Source of the DNA: Osmia lignaria lignaria
Lineage: Eukaryota; Arthropoda; Insecta; Hymenoptera; Megachilidae
NCBI RefSeq assembly: GCF_051020975.1
Contig: NC_135033.1
Location: forward strand, 1,508,501-1,572,500
Length of the DNA: 64,000 bases
Direction of reading: 5' to 3'
The notes beneath the pieces were generated by a model. The model did not search any database. It was not told the origin of the DNA and was given only the letters and a program-made list of their open reading frames with translations. Below are positions 1 to 11,300 of this stretch, piece by piece. The position numbers were made by a program, and so were the translations under genes. Numbering within the stretch: position 1 is the stretch's first letter; every line of letters begins with the position of its first letter.

Positions 1-721
1 TGTCGCGTGTGTATTCGCTTTTTCGACGCTTTTTAACCATTTAACTTGTTTAGCGAAGCTAAACGCACAGACAGACAAAAAAAAAGGAACAGCATCGCGC
101 GTCAAACAGCGACGACCCATCTGAAGCGATCTTTCATTTATACACAGTTTGTAAATAGAGAGATGTATAAAGCGCGGGGAATCATTCGAAACCCTGGGGC
201 TATTCGAGCTTGCATTTCAGCAAATTATCATCTCAAACATTTCACTCGTTTGCTTTTTCTAAATTTATAAGAGAGCTTCTTTCGTTTATTTTTGACACAC
301 CTTTCGTAAATATCGTTTCTGGCAACGTTCAATATCGGTGGTATAGTGTATTAGTTAATCATATGTATTCATATGTTATATTCATATTTTATTCATTATC
401 CATCGTGGTTTATTTTATTTTATTTTATTTCAATTCATTTCATTTCATTTCATTTTATTCTATTTCATTTCATCTTACTTCATTTCATTTTGTATTAATC
501 TATTTTATTTATTCTATCTTATTTTATCCTATTTTACATTATTTTATTTTATTCTACACTACTCTACTTTATTTTATTTTATCTTATTTCACCATCTATT
601 CATATTCATATTTCATATTTCATGCTATTCACGTCATTTACGGTGCGGTACCGTATTTATTTTATTTTATTATTTTTATTTTGGTTGTTATGTGCATCGG
701 TTTTGCACTTTTATCGCGTGT
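1..721. repeat. AT-rich dispersed repeat fragment (left edge)
   Basis: Low-complexity T-rich DNA built from ATTTT and ATTTC steps. The stretch about 330-420 (ATATCGGTGGTATAGTG, then the ATTCATTATCCATCGTGG block) recurs at about 26375-26560, so this is a fragment of the same dispersed AT-rich repeat. The long reading frame here is hydrophobic low complexity and I do not regard it as a gene. The fragment ends at a TTAA (722-725) used as the target of the next transposon. Confidence 0.6.
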
Positions 722-1099
722 TTAAGACGATGCGAGCGTCGAGGCCGAACTCCGAATTCCGCGTTGGTAAAACAGTCAACGTTTCATCGAAAATTAGGCC
801 GAACAGAAACTGATTTCAGCGCCACTTTTCGCATACACCGAAATGACACGGATGCTACGATAACTATATTAAAATATAAAATACGATACTGTACACATGA
901 CCTATGAAATATATGAAAGGTAGAAAGTGAACTACAGCGATTGTGGGTATATGTACGTGAAAAGGCGAATAATAAAGATTATAGTATTTTGGACACAAAT
1001 CCCGTTTATTTCCTACAGGAAAAGGAATATGGGAATAAATGATAATAACGTAATTTTTGTTAAATATCATATATTTTTTAATAAATATAATAAAATAAA

Positions 1100-1685
1100 T
1101 TAATAATAATTTAAATTAATGATAGCTCCTGTTGTTCTTTCACCGCGACCGCGACCTCGACCGCGACCTTGTACTGGCATTTTCTGCCGCCGCAGCCGGT
1201 TCAATTTTCGGCGCATTTTCCTTATTCGCAGCCGCTCTATGGACCTGATTGACTGGAAAAATAAATATTATGTTATTATTCATAAACAGTGGATAGAAGA
1301 AGGAAGTAACCTAGAAACAGGAACGTAAAAAAACGACTTACTATATGCTCATCTGGCTCATCAGCCTCGTATAAATGTAACAGCGGCGACCGCTGTGCCT
1401 GTGCCGTCTGTTGTGGAAAAAAAATTATGTTATTATATATAAATAAAGAATATCAGAAATCTCACAAACATGAACGTAAAAAAAACAACTTACGATACAT
1501 CCATCATGTCTTCCTTATTTTTTTAACATTTCAATTTTTTCTTGCATATCCAGTATTTGCTGCTACAGCTGCAGCAGCGGGTCCGGCTGTGGTTTCCGCG
1601 GTTCCTGCGGCTGCGTCCGCAACCGCAGTTGTTGTACCTGCTGCTGCAGCTGCAACAGCATTTCTGGCTGCGGTTGCTCAGCTTC
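1100..1685 (-). pseudogene. Accessory Arg/Gly-rich protein gene of transposon copy A (three exons, stops in the first)
   Basis: Three minus-strand exons bounded by splice sites: 1685-1494 (64 codons), 1407-1342 (22 codons) and 1252-1100 (50 codons plus stop). Each donor is GTAAGT and the acceptors are AAGAG, ACAACAG and TTTCCAG. Phases are all zero. The first exon encodes a Gln/Leu-rich coiled-coil-like segment and has two internal stops (TAG, TAA). The last exon is very basic, has a (GR)n run and ends in NLNYY. Copy C ends in VNYY after its own GR run, so the two are homologous. I found no 5' exon with a start codon; MITEs lie just upstream. The function is unknown. The basic, RGG-like composition suggests nucleic-acid binding (inference). 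Confidence 0.6.
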
Positions 1686-1842
1686 CTCTTAAAAAAAAAT
1701 ATATAATAAAATAGAAATGGATACATATATAATAATATAAAAATAGAAACTAAACATGGGTGATACTCCGGAAGACAAAAGCGTGAATTTGTTAGTGAAT
1801 GTATGTGTGGCCAACTTCACTGCAATAAATATAACCGTAGGA

Positions 1843-1875
1843 TCAAACGAGCCCGCCTTCGGCGGGCTCGTTTGA
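1843..1875. repeat. Perfect 15-bp stem hairpin
   Basis: TCAAACGAGCCCGCC at 1843-1857 pairs perfectly with 1861-1875 around a 3-nt TTC loop. It is GC-rich inside AT-rich DNA. It could be two fused short terminal repeats of a MITE or an extruded palindrome. It is not followed by a T tract and a bacterial-type terminator makes no sense here. Confidence 0.8.
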
Positions 1876-1993
1876 CCAAGATCATATGAAATGTCTCGTT
1901 CGAAGATGATAGTATCCCTCCCATTTTCTAATCCCCTTATAAAAAAAAAAAAAAAAACTATGATATATCCAGAACCAACGCTATTCCCACTAT

Positions 1994-2220
1994 CATCTTC
2001 GAAAATATTCGTGATAATCCCATGCTCGTTACATAAAACAATATGAGATCAAAGGAATAAATAGAGAAAAGTAGGCGATGGAAGAGCGCCAAATTCAGAG
2101 TTATTATACGCTGAACGTTGTGATGTGAAGCATGACAAGCATGACTACAATACTATCTCCTTTGATCTCATATTGTTTTATGTAACGAGCATAGGATTAT
2201 CACGAATATTTTCGAAGATG
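1994..2220. mobile_element. MITE with about 62-bp terminal inverted repeats
   Basis: CATCTTCGAAAATATTCG at 1994 is repeated in inverted form ending at 2220. The arms (about 1994-2055 and 2158-2220) match almost perfectly up to the GATCAAAGGA stretch. The centre of about 100 bp is noncoding. No target duplication was identified with certainty. Confidence 0.75.
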
Positions 2221-2227
2221 GATTATA

Positions 2228-2658
2228 CTAATGCAAGAATTCTTTCAGAAACCGTTGCAATAGTCTGTTTCATTGTCTCTTGGACACGCGTCTAGAAAAG
2301 GCAATTTTCTAACTTTTTTATTTCAGTCTGTAATGAAAGTTTAAAATATGACATTTGTAAAAAATATGTCATGTGTATGCTAAAAATTTCATCGAGATCG
2401 GTCAATGCACTGAGAAGTTACAAGTAATTTATTTCTGAAAATCGTTACTTTTCATGTAAGAAGTCGCAATTCTCTGAAATTGACCGATCTCGATTAAATT
2501 TTTAGCATCCTCATAACATATTTTTTACAAGTGTCATATTTTAAATTTTCATCACAGGCTAAAATGAAAAGGTTAGAAAATTACCTTTTCTAGACACGTG
2601 TCCAAGAGACAATGAAACAGACGACCATTGCAACGGTTTCTGAAAGAATTCTTGCAAT
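2228..2658. mobile_element. Foldback MITE, about 430 bp, arms about 175 bp
   Basis: The left arm (about 2230-2406, GCAAGAATTCTTTCAG onwards) is inverted at about 2483-2656. The arms differ at scattered positions, so the element is old. It abuts the previous MITE directly, both sitting in the intergenic part of transposon copy A. Confidence 0.75.
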
Positions 2659-3034
2659 AATTGTTGGAATAATCGTCTGTTATATTTGTGGAAATTTTAA
2701 CCATGCACATAATTCATTTTAATCTACGAAAGACATTTTTTAAATTTTCATTATAGGCTCACATAAACCCACTGTGTATGAGATAAAGCAAAAAATATTT
2801 TTGGTACAAATGGTCACCTTATTATAATTGTCAATGACACTCGCGAAGTAAAGAAAACAAGAAACACTTACTGTCGCCTTTTTCCATTTTCTGTTCACTT
2901 TCTCCGAAACCTTGTGCACGGTCAAAGTTCAACGACGCCAGTGAAATTGGAAAACGAGAGCGCGTTGGCGTTTCGTTTCTTTTTAGAGCGTTGCCATGGC
3001 TGTCGTTGTTATTTATTTATTTCTAACAATAAGG

Positions 3035-3140
3035 CATCTTCGCATAGAAGACATACATATATACATATAAGACATCTTCGCATAGAAGACATACATATAT
3101 ACATATAAGACATCTTCGCATAGAAGATATACATATTATT
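3035..3140. repeat. 38-bp tandem repeat, about 2.7 units
   Basis: Units start with CATCTTCGCATAGAAGA at 3035, 3073 and 3111. The unit contains a short palindrome (CTTCGCATAGAAG). It lies just upstream of the transposase gene of copy A. Confidence 0.85.
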
Positions 3141-3309
3141 GATAAAATTTCCAAGCATTTGTGAAAAAAATAACCACAAATGGAAAATAAAAAAAATACC
3201 AGGAGAAGACTCTCCCTCAAAAAAGCTTATAGAAAACTGTAAGTGCTAACAATTTATATGTACATTTCAGTAACTTGTGTGAATTGTCCTACATTCGTTT
3301 TACTTTGCA

Positions 3310-6300
3310 GGCGACGGAAAGAATGGGAATCGTCGACAACGACGATTCAAGCTGATGCAGTTTTCGAAGACAAATATTTCGAAAATAAAGATGCGGGGCG
3401 CATCCCAGAATCGAAAAACGTCCTATTCGCAAATGAAAATAAAGATGATGCGGGACGCATCCCAGAATCGAAAAACGTCCTATTCGCAAATAAAGATTTT
3501 GGGCGCATATCACAAAACGTCCTTCGCAAAAACGACGAAACTGTCGTTGTACAATGCGATTCTACAAGTGTGAGATCCACTGTAGTAGTACAAAACATCC
3601 TGGACGATAGCGATGACAATCTCGTCGTAGACGTCGGACACGAAGATATGGGACGTATTTCGGAAAATGTGCCAGATGGCCGCCGCATTGTTGACGTTCA
3701 GTTCTTTTGGAATGAAATACATAGAACGTTCGATAATCATGCGCGAGGTATTGAATGTCATTTTCGCGATTGGAAAATGATCGGTAGTCGCCAGCATGGG
3801 TGTCTGACACAGTTTCTCTTCAAGTGCCAAATGTGCAATTACGAAGATACTGTTTGGTCGGAACCTATGACTTCAATATAATGAATATAAATGAGGCCAC
3901 GACAACCGCAACTGTTACAGTCGGAATCGGCTATGCACAATTAGAAAAATTATGCGCCGCCCTGAACATGCCCTGCATGGCTGAAACGACGTACCGGAGG
4001 TACCGTGAAAAACTTGTAGATCAGTTTATGGAAAGCGCAATGCATGCCATGCAGGCAGCAGGTGAAGAAGAAAGACGATTAGCTTTTGAAAACAATGAAG
4101 TCGTCGACGGTATCCCATATATAACTGTCATAGCGGATGGTAGCTGGATGAAAAGATCGTATGGAACGAATTATAATTCACTTTCCGGTGTCGGTGCCGT
4201 TGTAGGTTTCCGCACAGGAAAAGTTCTGTTTATCGGCATACGCAATAAATACTGCACAATATGTGATATAGCAGAACGAAAAGCTACAGCCCCAAAACAT
4301 CATAAATGTTATAAAAACTATGATCGTTATGCCAGTTCTAGTAGCATGGAAAGTGATGCTATTGCTGAAGGTTTCAAATGCAGCATTGAAATGCATGGCT
4401 TGATATATAGAATGGTTGTTGCCGACGGTGATAGTAACGTATATCATACTATTGTAAATAACAGACCTTACCGAGAGCAAAAAGTAACCGTTAAAAAAAT
4501 TGAGTGTACCAATCACTTACTTCGTAATTTATGTAAAAAGTTGAGACACGTTGCTGAAAAAACGCAAACGAAGGATCACAGAGATCGTGGCTTTGTTGCG
4601 TACCGAAATATAATTTAAAAAAATATTTTAAATATTCGTAGAGCTGTCGTTTTAACAGTCAATGCGCGAAAACAAGAAACAGGGCCTCAGCATATCAAAG
4701 CTAGGGAACTTCAGAAGGACATTTTAAGTATTCCTAGCCATATATTTGGTGAGCACAAGGAGTGCAATAGCCGCAGCCATACGTGTATGCGTGACGAAAA
4801 CAGAGCTGAGAAAAATTACGTTCCATCTTTGAAATTGTACGGTCTGTACATCGAAGTCGAGAAAGCCATACGATTCCTCAGCTGCTATTCGGATAGTTTG
4901 TTAATGAATGTGACAAACAATCCCGTAGAAACATTTAATTCAATTATCTGCAAAGAGATTGGTGGAAAACGTATTAATTTTGGTGCAAGAGGTTCCTACA
5001 ATGCTCGAGTTGCAGAAGCTGTTACGCAATACAATACGCAACAAGTACTTACAGAAATGCATAAGAACATGTGTAAAACCGTTCCACCACTAGTAAAGAG
5101 ATTGGAGGAACGGCGGCAGAGAAAAGTTGCGAAAACGAAAGAATTACGAATGACCCATGGCAAGAGAATGAAATTTAAGCCGGTGCAAGGAACGGATAAA
5201 TATTATGGTCCAAACTCGCAAAGACCAGATCTTCCGAGTCATATGCTGCTTCAACTTCGCAAGGAACATTTTGAAAAGCTTGCTGATAATGCAAAAAATC
5301 GTACAATAATAGAAACGAATACAAAAGAGCAAAACGATTCAGATTTATGGAGAGCTTTAAAAGAGAAAATGCTAACTGCTTCGAATTTTGAAGCAGTATG
5401 TCGCATGAGACAAACAACGTCCTGCGCAGCAATGGTGAGAAACATTTTATATCCTCCACCTGTCGATACCGCTGCTATGAAATACGGCCGCGATAAAGAA
5501 CACATTGCAAGAAAAGACGTAGCGAACGCAATGAAAACAAGAATTCCAACTTGTGGATTGTTCATTGATCGCGACATTCCATACTTGGGTGCCTCTCCTG
5601 ATGGACTTATCGACGATGACGGTTTATTGGAATTGAAATGCCCACAATCTGCTGCGAATTTGACAGCGATAGACGCAATAGAAACAATACGTCACTTACG
5701 AAACATCTTCAATAAGAGAGATATAGAAGAAATGAATAGGAAGCACCAGTATTTCTACCAAGTACAAGGTCAGTTGCATATAACGCAGCGGAAGTACTGT
5801 ATTTTCGCTATCTGGACACCTAAAAGCATACATATGATCCACGTAAATAGAGACGACGCGTTTTGGACAAATCATATGGAACCTTTCCTAACGCGTTTCT
5901 ACGAAGAATGCATGCTTCCGGAAATATTGGACAGCCGCCACAATAGACACATGCCTATTAGAAATCCAGAATACATACTACGGGCAAAAGAAGACGCATC
6001 AATTCAAAAATCTAGTAGAAAAATCGCAAAAAAACGTACATATGAAAATATGATGCAGAACAGTGTTGAAGCATCAAATATGACCGTTGAAGCAGTAACG
6101 AGCGAGTGTATCATTGTCAGTCATTCAGACCAAGAAGAAAACTTCATAGACGATGATGTAGGATACTATATATTGGAGACTGCTGTTTCTTCCGTAACTG
6201 ACGTACAGAAAAATGTACTACCTGTGCAAAGTAAATTAAACGATGAATCGTTAGATCGATTTTTGCGTGTCGTCAGAGAAAGTACTCCTTTTGAAACGCA

Positions 6301-6715
6301 AAGTGTCCTATACTTATAGTTTACAAAATTTATCAAGCCCTGCTGTAGTGACAAAAGCGTGCAAATAATTGGAGGCAACTGTTCTGATCACTGGCGAAGT
6401 ATCTATTTTGACGGCCGCAAACTCCATGTATACGACAGTTTACCTGGCAGTGCATACGACAAGCTTGCAGAGGAAGAAAAAATATATATTGCATTACGAT
6501 TTCCTCATATTCGCAAAAAGGATATACTTTTTGAAAGGGTTCAGGCGCAACCAGATTGTTACAGTTGTGGTGTATACGCGGCGGCATATATCACTACCAT
6601 AGTTTTGGGTGGAAACCCTTGCTCAGAAAACTATTCCCATGGCGTACAGCGCCTGAGACGTCACTTTGTGAATATTATTGAAAATAATATACTCTTGCCT
6701 TTCCCGACAAAATAA
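3310..6715 (+). pseudogene. Mutator-like DDE transposase + YqaJ exonuclease + Ulp1 protease, copy A (one frameshift, two stops)
   Basis: One long plus-strand gene read in three blocks. An AG splice acceptor at 3308-3309 precedes the first block (to about 3880), which has three imperfect repeats of RIPESKNVLFAN and a CxxC pair (KCQMCNYE). A frameshift near 3880 leads to the second block: first catalytic Asp in ADGSWMKRSY, a CxxC...HxxC finger, second Asp in ADGDSNVY. A TAA at 4616-4618 interrupts it. The same frame then gives the catalytic Glu (NNPVETFNS), a basic linker and a YqaJ-type nuclease core (LGASPDGLID, LELKCP, YFYQVQGQLH). A TAG at 6317-6319 (CAG in copy B) precedes the Ulp1 domain: His in SDHW, Asp in VYDS, Gln/Cys in QPDCYSCG. 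All catalytic residues look intact, so the decay is recent. Expected role: transposition; the roles of nuclease and protease are inferred. Confidence 0.85.
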
Positions 6716-6801
6716 GAGAATAGTAATATATGCACTGTTGGAGCATAGGTATACGTACACTAAAATCTCGGTTAGTGCATGCGGAACTGAATGCGAACTC
6801 G

Positions 6802-6948
6802 AACCGTGTACAGAACACGTTTAGTGAATGAGTTCGGCTCGCGTTTGATGAACCGTGTACAGAACACGTTTAGGGAATGAGTTCGGCTCGCGTTTGATGA
6901 ACCATGTACAGTACACGTTTAGGGAATGAGTTCGGCACGCGTTTGATG
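6802..6948. repeat. 49-bp tandem repeat, three units
   Basis: Units start with AACCGTGTAC at 6802 and 6851 and AACCATGTAC at 6900, each containing GAGTTCGGCTCGCG. Copy B has only one unit here (about 32605-32650), so the expansion is specific to copy A. Confidence 0.85.
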
Positions 6949-7091
6949 TGGTGACAGCCGAGAATCGACGCAGAGTACAGGAAAAAAAGCAAGTTTTACT
7001 ATACGTGTGAGACAATACTAACGCAATCAAAATAAAACCTTTTCATTTTGAAAATGTTACTAACGTATTTGTGAGATTTTTCAGATTAGAA

Positions 7092-7832
7092 TGTTACGTG
7101 GCCGACGGCTTGGCAGCGCGCGTGGCTATCAGAGGCTTTCTGATTGGCGGCCGCGTAACTTATTTTATTATCAATACAACCCGAGCGGTAAGATTGTATT
7201 GTGGTAGGAACTGTCACAAGGTTTCACTGGGTTTAAAGGAGAATGCTAATGTGGGTTTGACACAGCAATGTATATATTCTACAATCTTGGTCTATTACAG
7301 ATGTTGTTGTCGCGAATATAGGTGTATAATGTGATATATTACCTATTTCCACTATGCTCGGTGTTCACGCACTGGCAATGCGGGGGTGTTGTGTGTGGTT
7401 GATTGTAATGCCAAATAGAAACACGACTCGCGGATTCTATAAGGTGAATGTTGCTCGAAGGGGACTTCAACCCGATCTCACTAATAGTAACCAACTCACT
7501 ACCGTACACGACGTGCTCGACACGAGATGAGCTCTGGTACTGCCCCCGATCGTTGGTACGAACGGGTTTATATACTAATTAAGAAGGGTGGTCTGGTTAC
7601 TATTCGAGTGATCAGGCTGGGTCCACCTGCCTCTGCGACAGTTTAGAGTGGTTGCATCTGCTATTTGATTACGGCGGACCCATTGCTTTCCCAAGTGTTT
7701 GGTTCTGCTATCGGTGGGCCTTCTGTTTATTACGAGAGTAAATGGTCGGTTTGCCCGAGAGTTTTCCTTTCCAGATGTTTAAGCCTATTTGAAAGGAGAC
7801 ACGTTTGATAAAAACGGTCTGTCTACGTGACA
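7092..7832 (-). repeat. 3' LTR of the Gypsy element
   Basis: 741 bp, identical by eye to 13879-14619. In element orientation it begins TGTCACG and ends CGTAACA. Short reading frames inside it occur in both LTRs and are not genes. Confidence 0.95.
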
Positions 7833-7846
7833 CCTCCCCCCTTAGA
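7833..7846 (-). other. Polypurine tract next to the 3' LTR
   Basis: On the minus strand AAGGGGGGAGG directly precedes the LTR start, the position where plus-strand DNA synthesis is primed in LTR elements. Confidence 0.85.
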
Positions 7847-7969
7847 TGAAACATCGCGGTAATCGTGATGCTTTCAATTGGAGAGGAAAACACTCACTAG
7901 AATGTGTTGAAGTTTTGGTGTTGTAATGCAATATGTCAGGTGTTATGTGTGATGTGTGTGTACTTATCG

Positions 7970-8365
7970 CTACGTGTGATGGTTGGTGATGCTGCTAACT
8001 GCGGTACGAAGTCGAAGCGTACGTCTGGGTCCAGGCTGCCTCGATCGGATTTGTCTCTCGGTGTACCAGGTTGGTACTATTGCAGGCGGTGGTATGGGTT
8101 GGTTTGCTCTTTGGTATTCCATTTCCATGATGATGGCGGCAATACACTCCTCGCAGTGGTAGGCGGCCTGCAACTCCATCAGGGGCGCGCTGCAAATATC
8201 GCAGGCCCCAGGCGGATATGCCGTTGGTAGTGGATAGTGTACCTCCACCATGTCATAGATCCTTGCTGCTCCAAGGGCTGCTTCGAGAGCACACTGCATA
8301 CAGACAATGCCAACGTCTAATCTGTAGCAAGTGCTGCGCATGCACAGGCGGGCCGTCAAGTTCAT
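7970..8365 (-). CDS. Third ORF of the Gypsy element: 131-aa Cys-rich protein
   Basis: The start ATG overlaps the pol stop (TGATG), in a different frame, an arrangement that suggests reinitiation after pol or a late frameshift extension of pol. The protein has paired cysteines (CMQC; CDIC with an HCEEC about 13 residues later), a spacing compatible with a zinc-binding fold, and a basic, Arg-rich C-terminus. There is no signal peptide or membrane segment, so it is not an envelope gene. I do not recognise the family. It ends about 140 bp before the 3' LTR and fills the place where env lies in the errantivirus at 53.6-63.9 kb. It could instead be the displaced C-terminus of integrase. Confidence 0.55.
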   Translation of the reverse strand: MNLTARLCMRSTCYRLDVGIVCMQCALEAALGAARIYDMVEVHYPLPTAYPPGACDICSAPLMELQAAYHCEECIAAIIMEMEYQRANQPIPPPAIVPTWYTERQIRSRQPGPRRTLRLRTAVSSITNHHT

Positions 8366-11300
8366 CAGCAGCTCGATGCGACTGGTGTCCCTCTCAGTTG
8401 GTTGTTCATATCTGTTACATTAATGATCTCATATGGCCCTACATAATGTGGATCAAATTTACTAATTCGTGGTTCTAGCAATGCATAAGCATAATCGCCT
8501 ACATTGAATTCTACCGGTCGGGAATGTTTATCATAGTACTTCTTCGAACGGTGCTTGGAGGCAATCAAATTATCGGCTGCTATGTTGCGGATTTTTATAG
8601 TATGAGTTATTAATTCTGTTAAATAGTCGCCATATGATTTTAACCTTTCGCCAGTTGGAAACGAACTTGGTTCACGGGCTGGTTTTCCAAATATTAATTC
8701 ATATGGAGAGAAATTTGTTGCTTCATGTACGGAAGTATTATAAGAAAACATGGCAAATGGTATTAATAGGTCCCAATCTTCATAATTATCCATGTAATGT
8801 TTAAGATATTCTGTTAGTACTATATGACTTCGTTCTAGTGATCCATTAGTTTGTGGTCTGTATCCAGAAGTTGTGATTTGTTTGATTTTGAATATTTCTG
8901 AAAGATTTTTCATTAAGCTTCCGATAAAACTAGTTCCCTTGTCTGTTAATATTGCTCGTGGTGTTCCATATATGGCAATAAAATGTCTCGCGAAAGCGTC
9001 TGCTATTGTGGCTGCTCTAATGTTTGGTATTGCTACTGCTATACAATATTTCGTTAAACAATCTTGCATTGTGAGAATGTATTTATTTCCGCTAGGCGTT
9101 AAAGGTAAAGGTCCTACGGTGTCTAAAGCAACTTTATCAAATGGTTCTATCGGGGTATCGGTAATTAACATTGGTTGACGAGTTTTTGCTCTAACTAATT
9201 TCTCTTCTTGACAGCTTGGACATTTCCTGATATAATTTCGTATTTCGTTGTGCATTTCTGGCCATTGATATTTCGCTCTGATGCGTTTATATGTTTTTGT
9301 GACTCCTTTATGTCCTCCTATCAAACTGTCGTGAGCTTCGCGAATTATTTGTAATCGATCTTCTTCTGATGGTGTAATCGTTGAACAATTGCATATGATG
9401 ATTTTCTGTGTTGTACCGTTGAAAACGTCCTTTATTAATTTAGTTAATTCATTGGTTGGTAATTTATGAAAATCTCCGACTGCTGATATTCTAAATGATT
9501 TAATTGGATTTTGATCTAAATGCTGTTTCAGTGTTTGTAGTCCGTTTAGTATATCTTCACTTTTAATGGTGTCGTAAAAATTATCTGATATTATTATACT
9601 GTAAACTTTGTATGAGCCCTTTGCTGATTCTATTACGTCTCCTTTCTGCGGTTTCTTTGACATGAGCTGTTGTAAATCTATTGCTTCTGTGTCCAGTAAC
9701 AGTTTTCCAATGGGGGTTACCAATTTACAGTCCGCAGGTATGAAATGTGCGTAATGACCTTCCTCGGTGGTCAGGGTGTTTGGAGAGATAATAACCTCAA
9801 GTGTCTGTGAAGGTTGCACTTTTCTTCGCAGGTCATCTCCCTCCGTGGAAAGAGTGTCTGTGTCCAGAAGTGTGAACGGATAAGGGTCAACGGTACGGTC
9901 AAAGTTTTCCTGTGGTTGCTGGATTGCCGTTCCTATTGTTTCGTTAACAGGTTGTGGTTGTAAAATTCCCTCATTTGTTACAAGTGATAATGGTGTATGG
10001 TTAAGTAAATCCTGTTGCGGGTTTGCGATTATCGTGTTTTCCGTAATGGTATTTTCTGATGGTTCTTCGAATGAAATCAAGGTTACGTCTTCTTCTGTCG
10101 ATGTGATTTTAGTAGAATTTGCTTGCGGATGAAAGTTTATTGTTTCCATGTGTTCATCTGGCATACTTATCTCGTGCGATAAGTTAGGTAAGACTCTCGG
10201 TCTATCTGCTATTGGAGAATATTGAACCTTCCCACGGGCTGGTTCTTCATCAGAGCTAGTGTTTTCCTCTTGATATTTCGGTCTCCTTTCCCTGTCCCTT
10301 TGTAGTTGCCGCACACGAAATCCTATGGAATCCGTGTCGATTTCTGGTTTCTGTCCTATGTGCTTGTAATCGGGGTCTTGAGGATCTCGGGGTATAAGTG
10401 GTAAGCAAGATGGTACTGGGTTACGTGATAATGCGTCTGCGTTCTTGTTCGTCTTTCCTGCTTTATGGATAACCTGATATTCGTACTCTAAGAGTCTGAG
10501 TCTCCACTTCATAAGTCGTGATGTCGGATCCTTGACAGAGTGTAACCAGACTAACGGTCGGTGATCTGTGACGAGTGTGAATTTTGTTCCATAAAGATAC
10601 GGTCTGAAATATTGTACTGCGTAAACCATTGCAAGACATTCCTTTTCTGTAGCAGAATAATTCCTTTCGGCTTTATTTAAGGTACGAGATGCGTAGGCAA
10701 TTGGTAGATCGTTTCCTATTTCTCCTTGACTAAGTACAGCTCCAATTGCGTAATCTGATGCGTCAGTGGTAACAATGAACGGTCGATTAAAATCCGGATA
10801 TTGTAAAATTGGTTGTGTACAGAGTTCGTCGCGTAAATTTTCAAAACTTTTTTGCTGGTCTTCGGTCCACTTAAAACGAATTCCTTTACCTAATAACTGA
10901 ACTAATGGTTTTGATTTAATAGAATAATCTTTTATGAAACGGCGATAATATCCTGTCAGTCCCAAGAACTGCTGGACATTTTTCTGTGTTTTAGGAATGG
11001 GAAATTCTTTTACAGCTTGTAATTTACGAGGATCTGGCTTAACACCATTTTCTGTTAAAATGTGTCCTAAATAAGTAACCTCCTTACGTAAGAATTCGCA
11101 TTTATCAATCTGCAGTGTAAGTCCAAATTCTCTGAGCCGATTGAGTAAATTTTTTACTTTTATTTCATGTTCTCGTAGTGATGAAGAGAAAACAACCATA
11201 TCGTCTATGAATACATGAGCGTTCTCTAGACCAGATATAACTTGATTCATTAAGCGTTGAAATGTCGGTGGTGCATTTTTTAAACCAAATGGCATGCGTA

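Noticed and set aside
210..725. Long hydrophobic reading frame
   Set aside because: Phe/Ile/Ser-rich product of T-rich low-complexity DNA that belongs to a dispersed repeat; no start context or domain.
1843..1875. Bacterial-type terminator
   Set aside because: No T tract and the sequence is clearly eukaryotic.
3035..3140. CRISPR-like array (also 6802-6948)
   Set aside because: Units are directly adjacent tandem repeats without unique spacers.
7071..7334. Reading frame repeated at 13804-14121
   Set aside because: It lies in the LTRs, so the duplication only reflects LTR identity, and it is antisense to the element.
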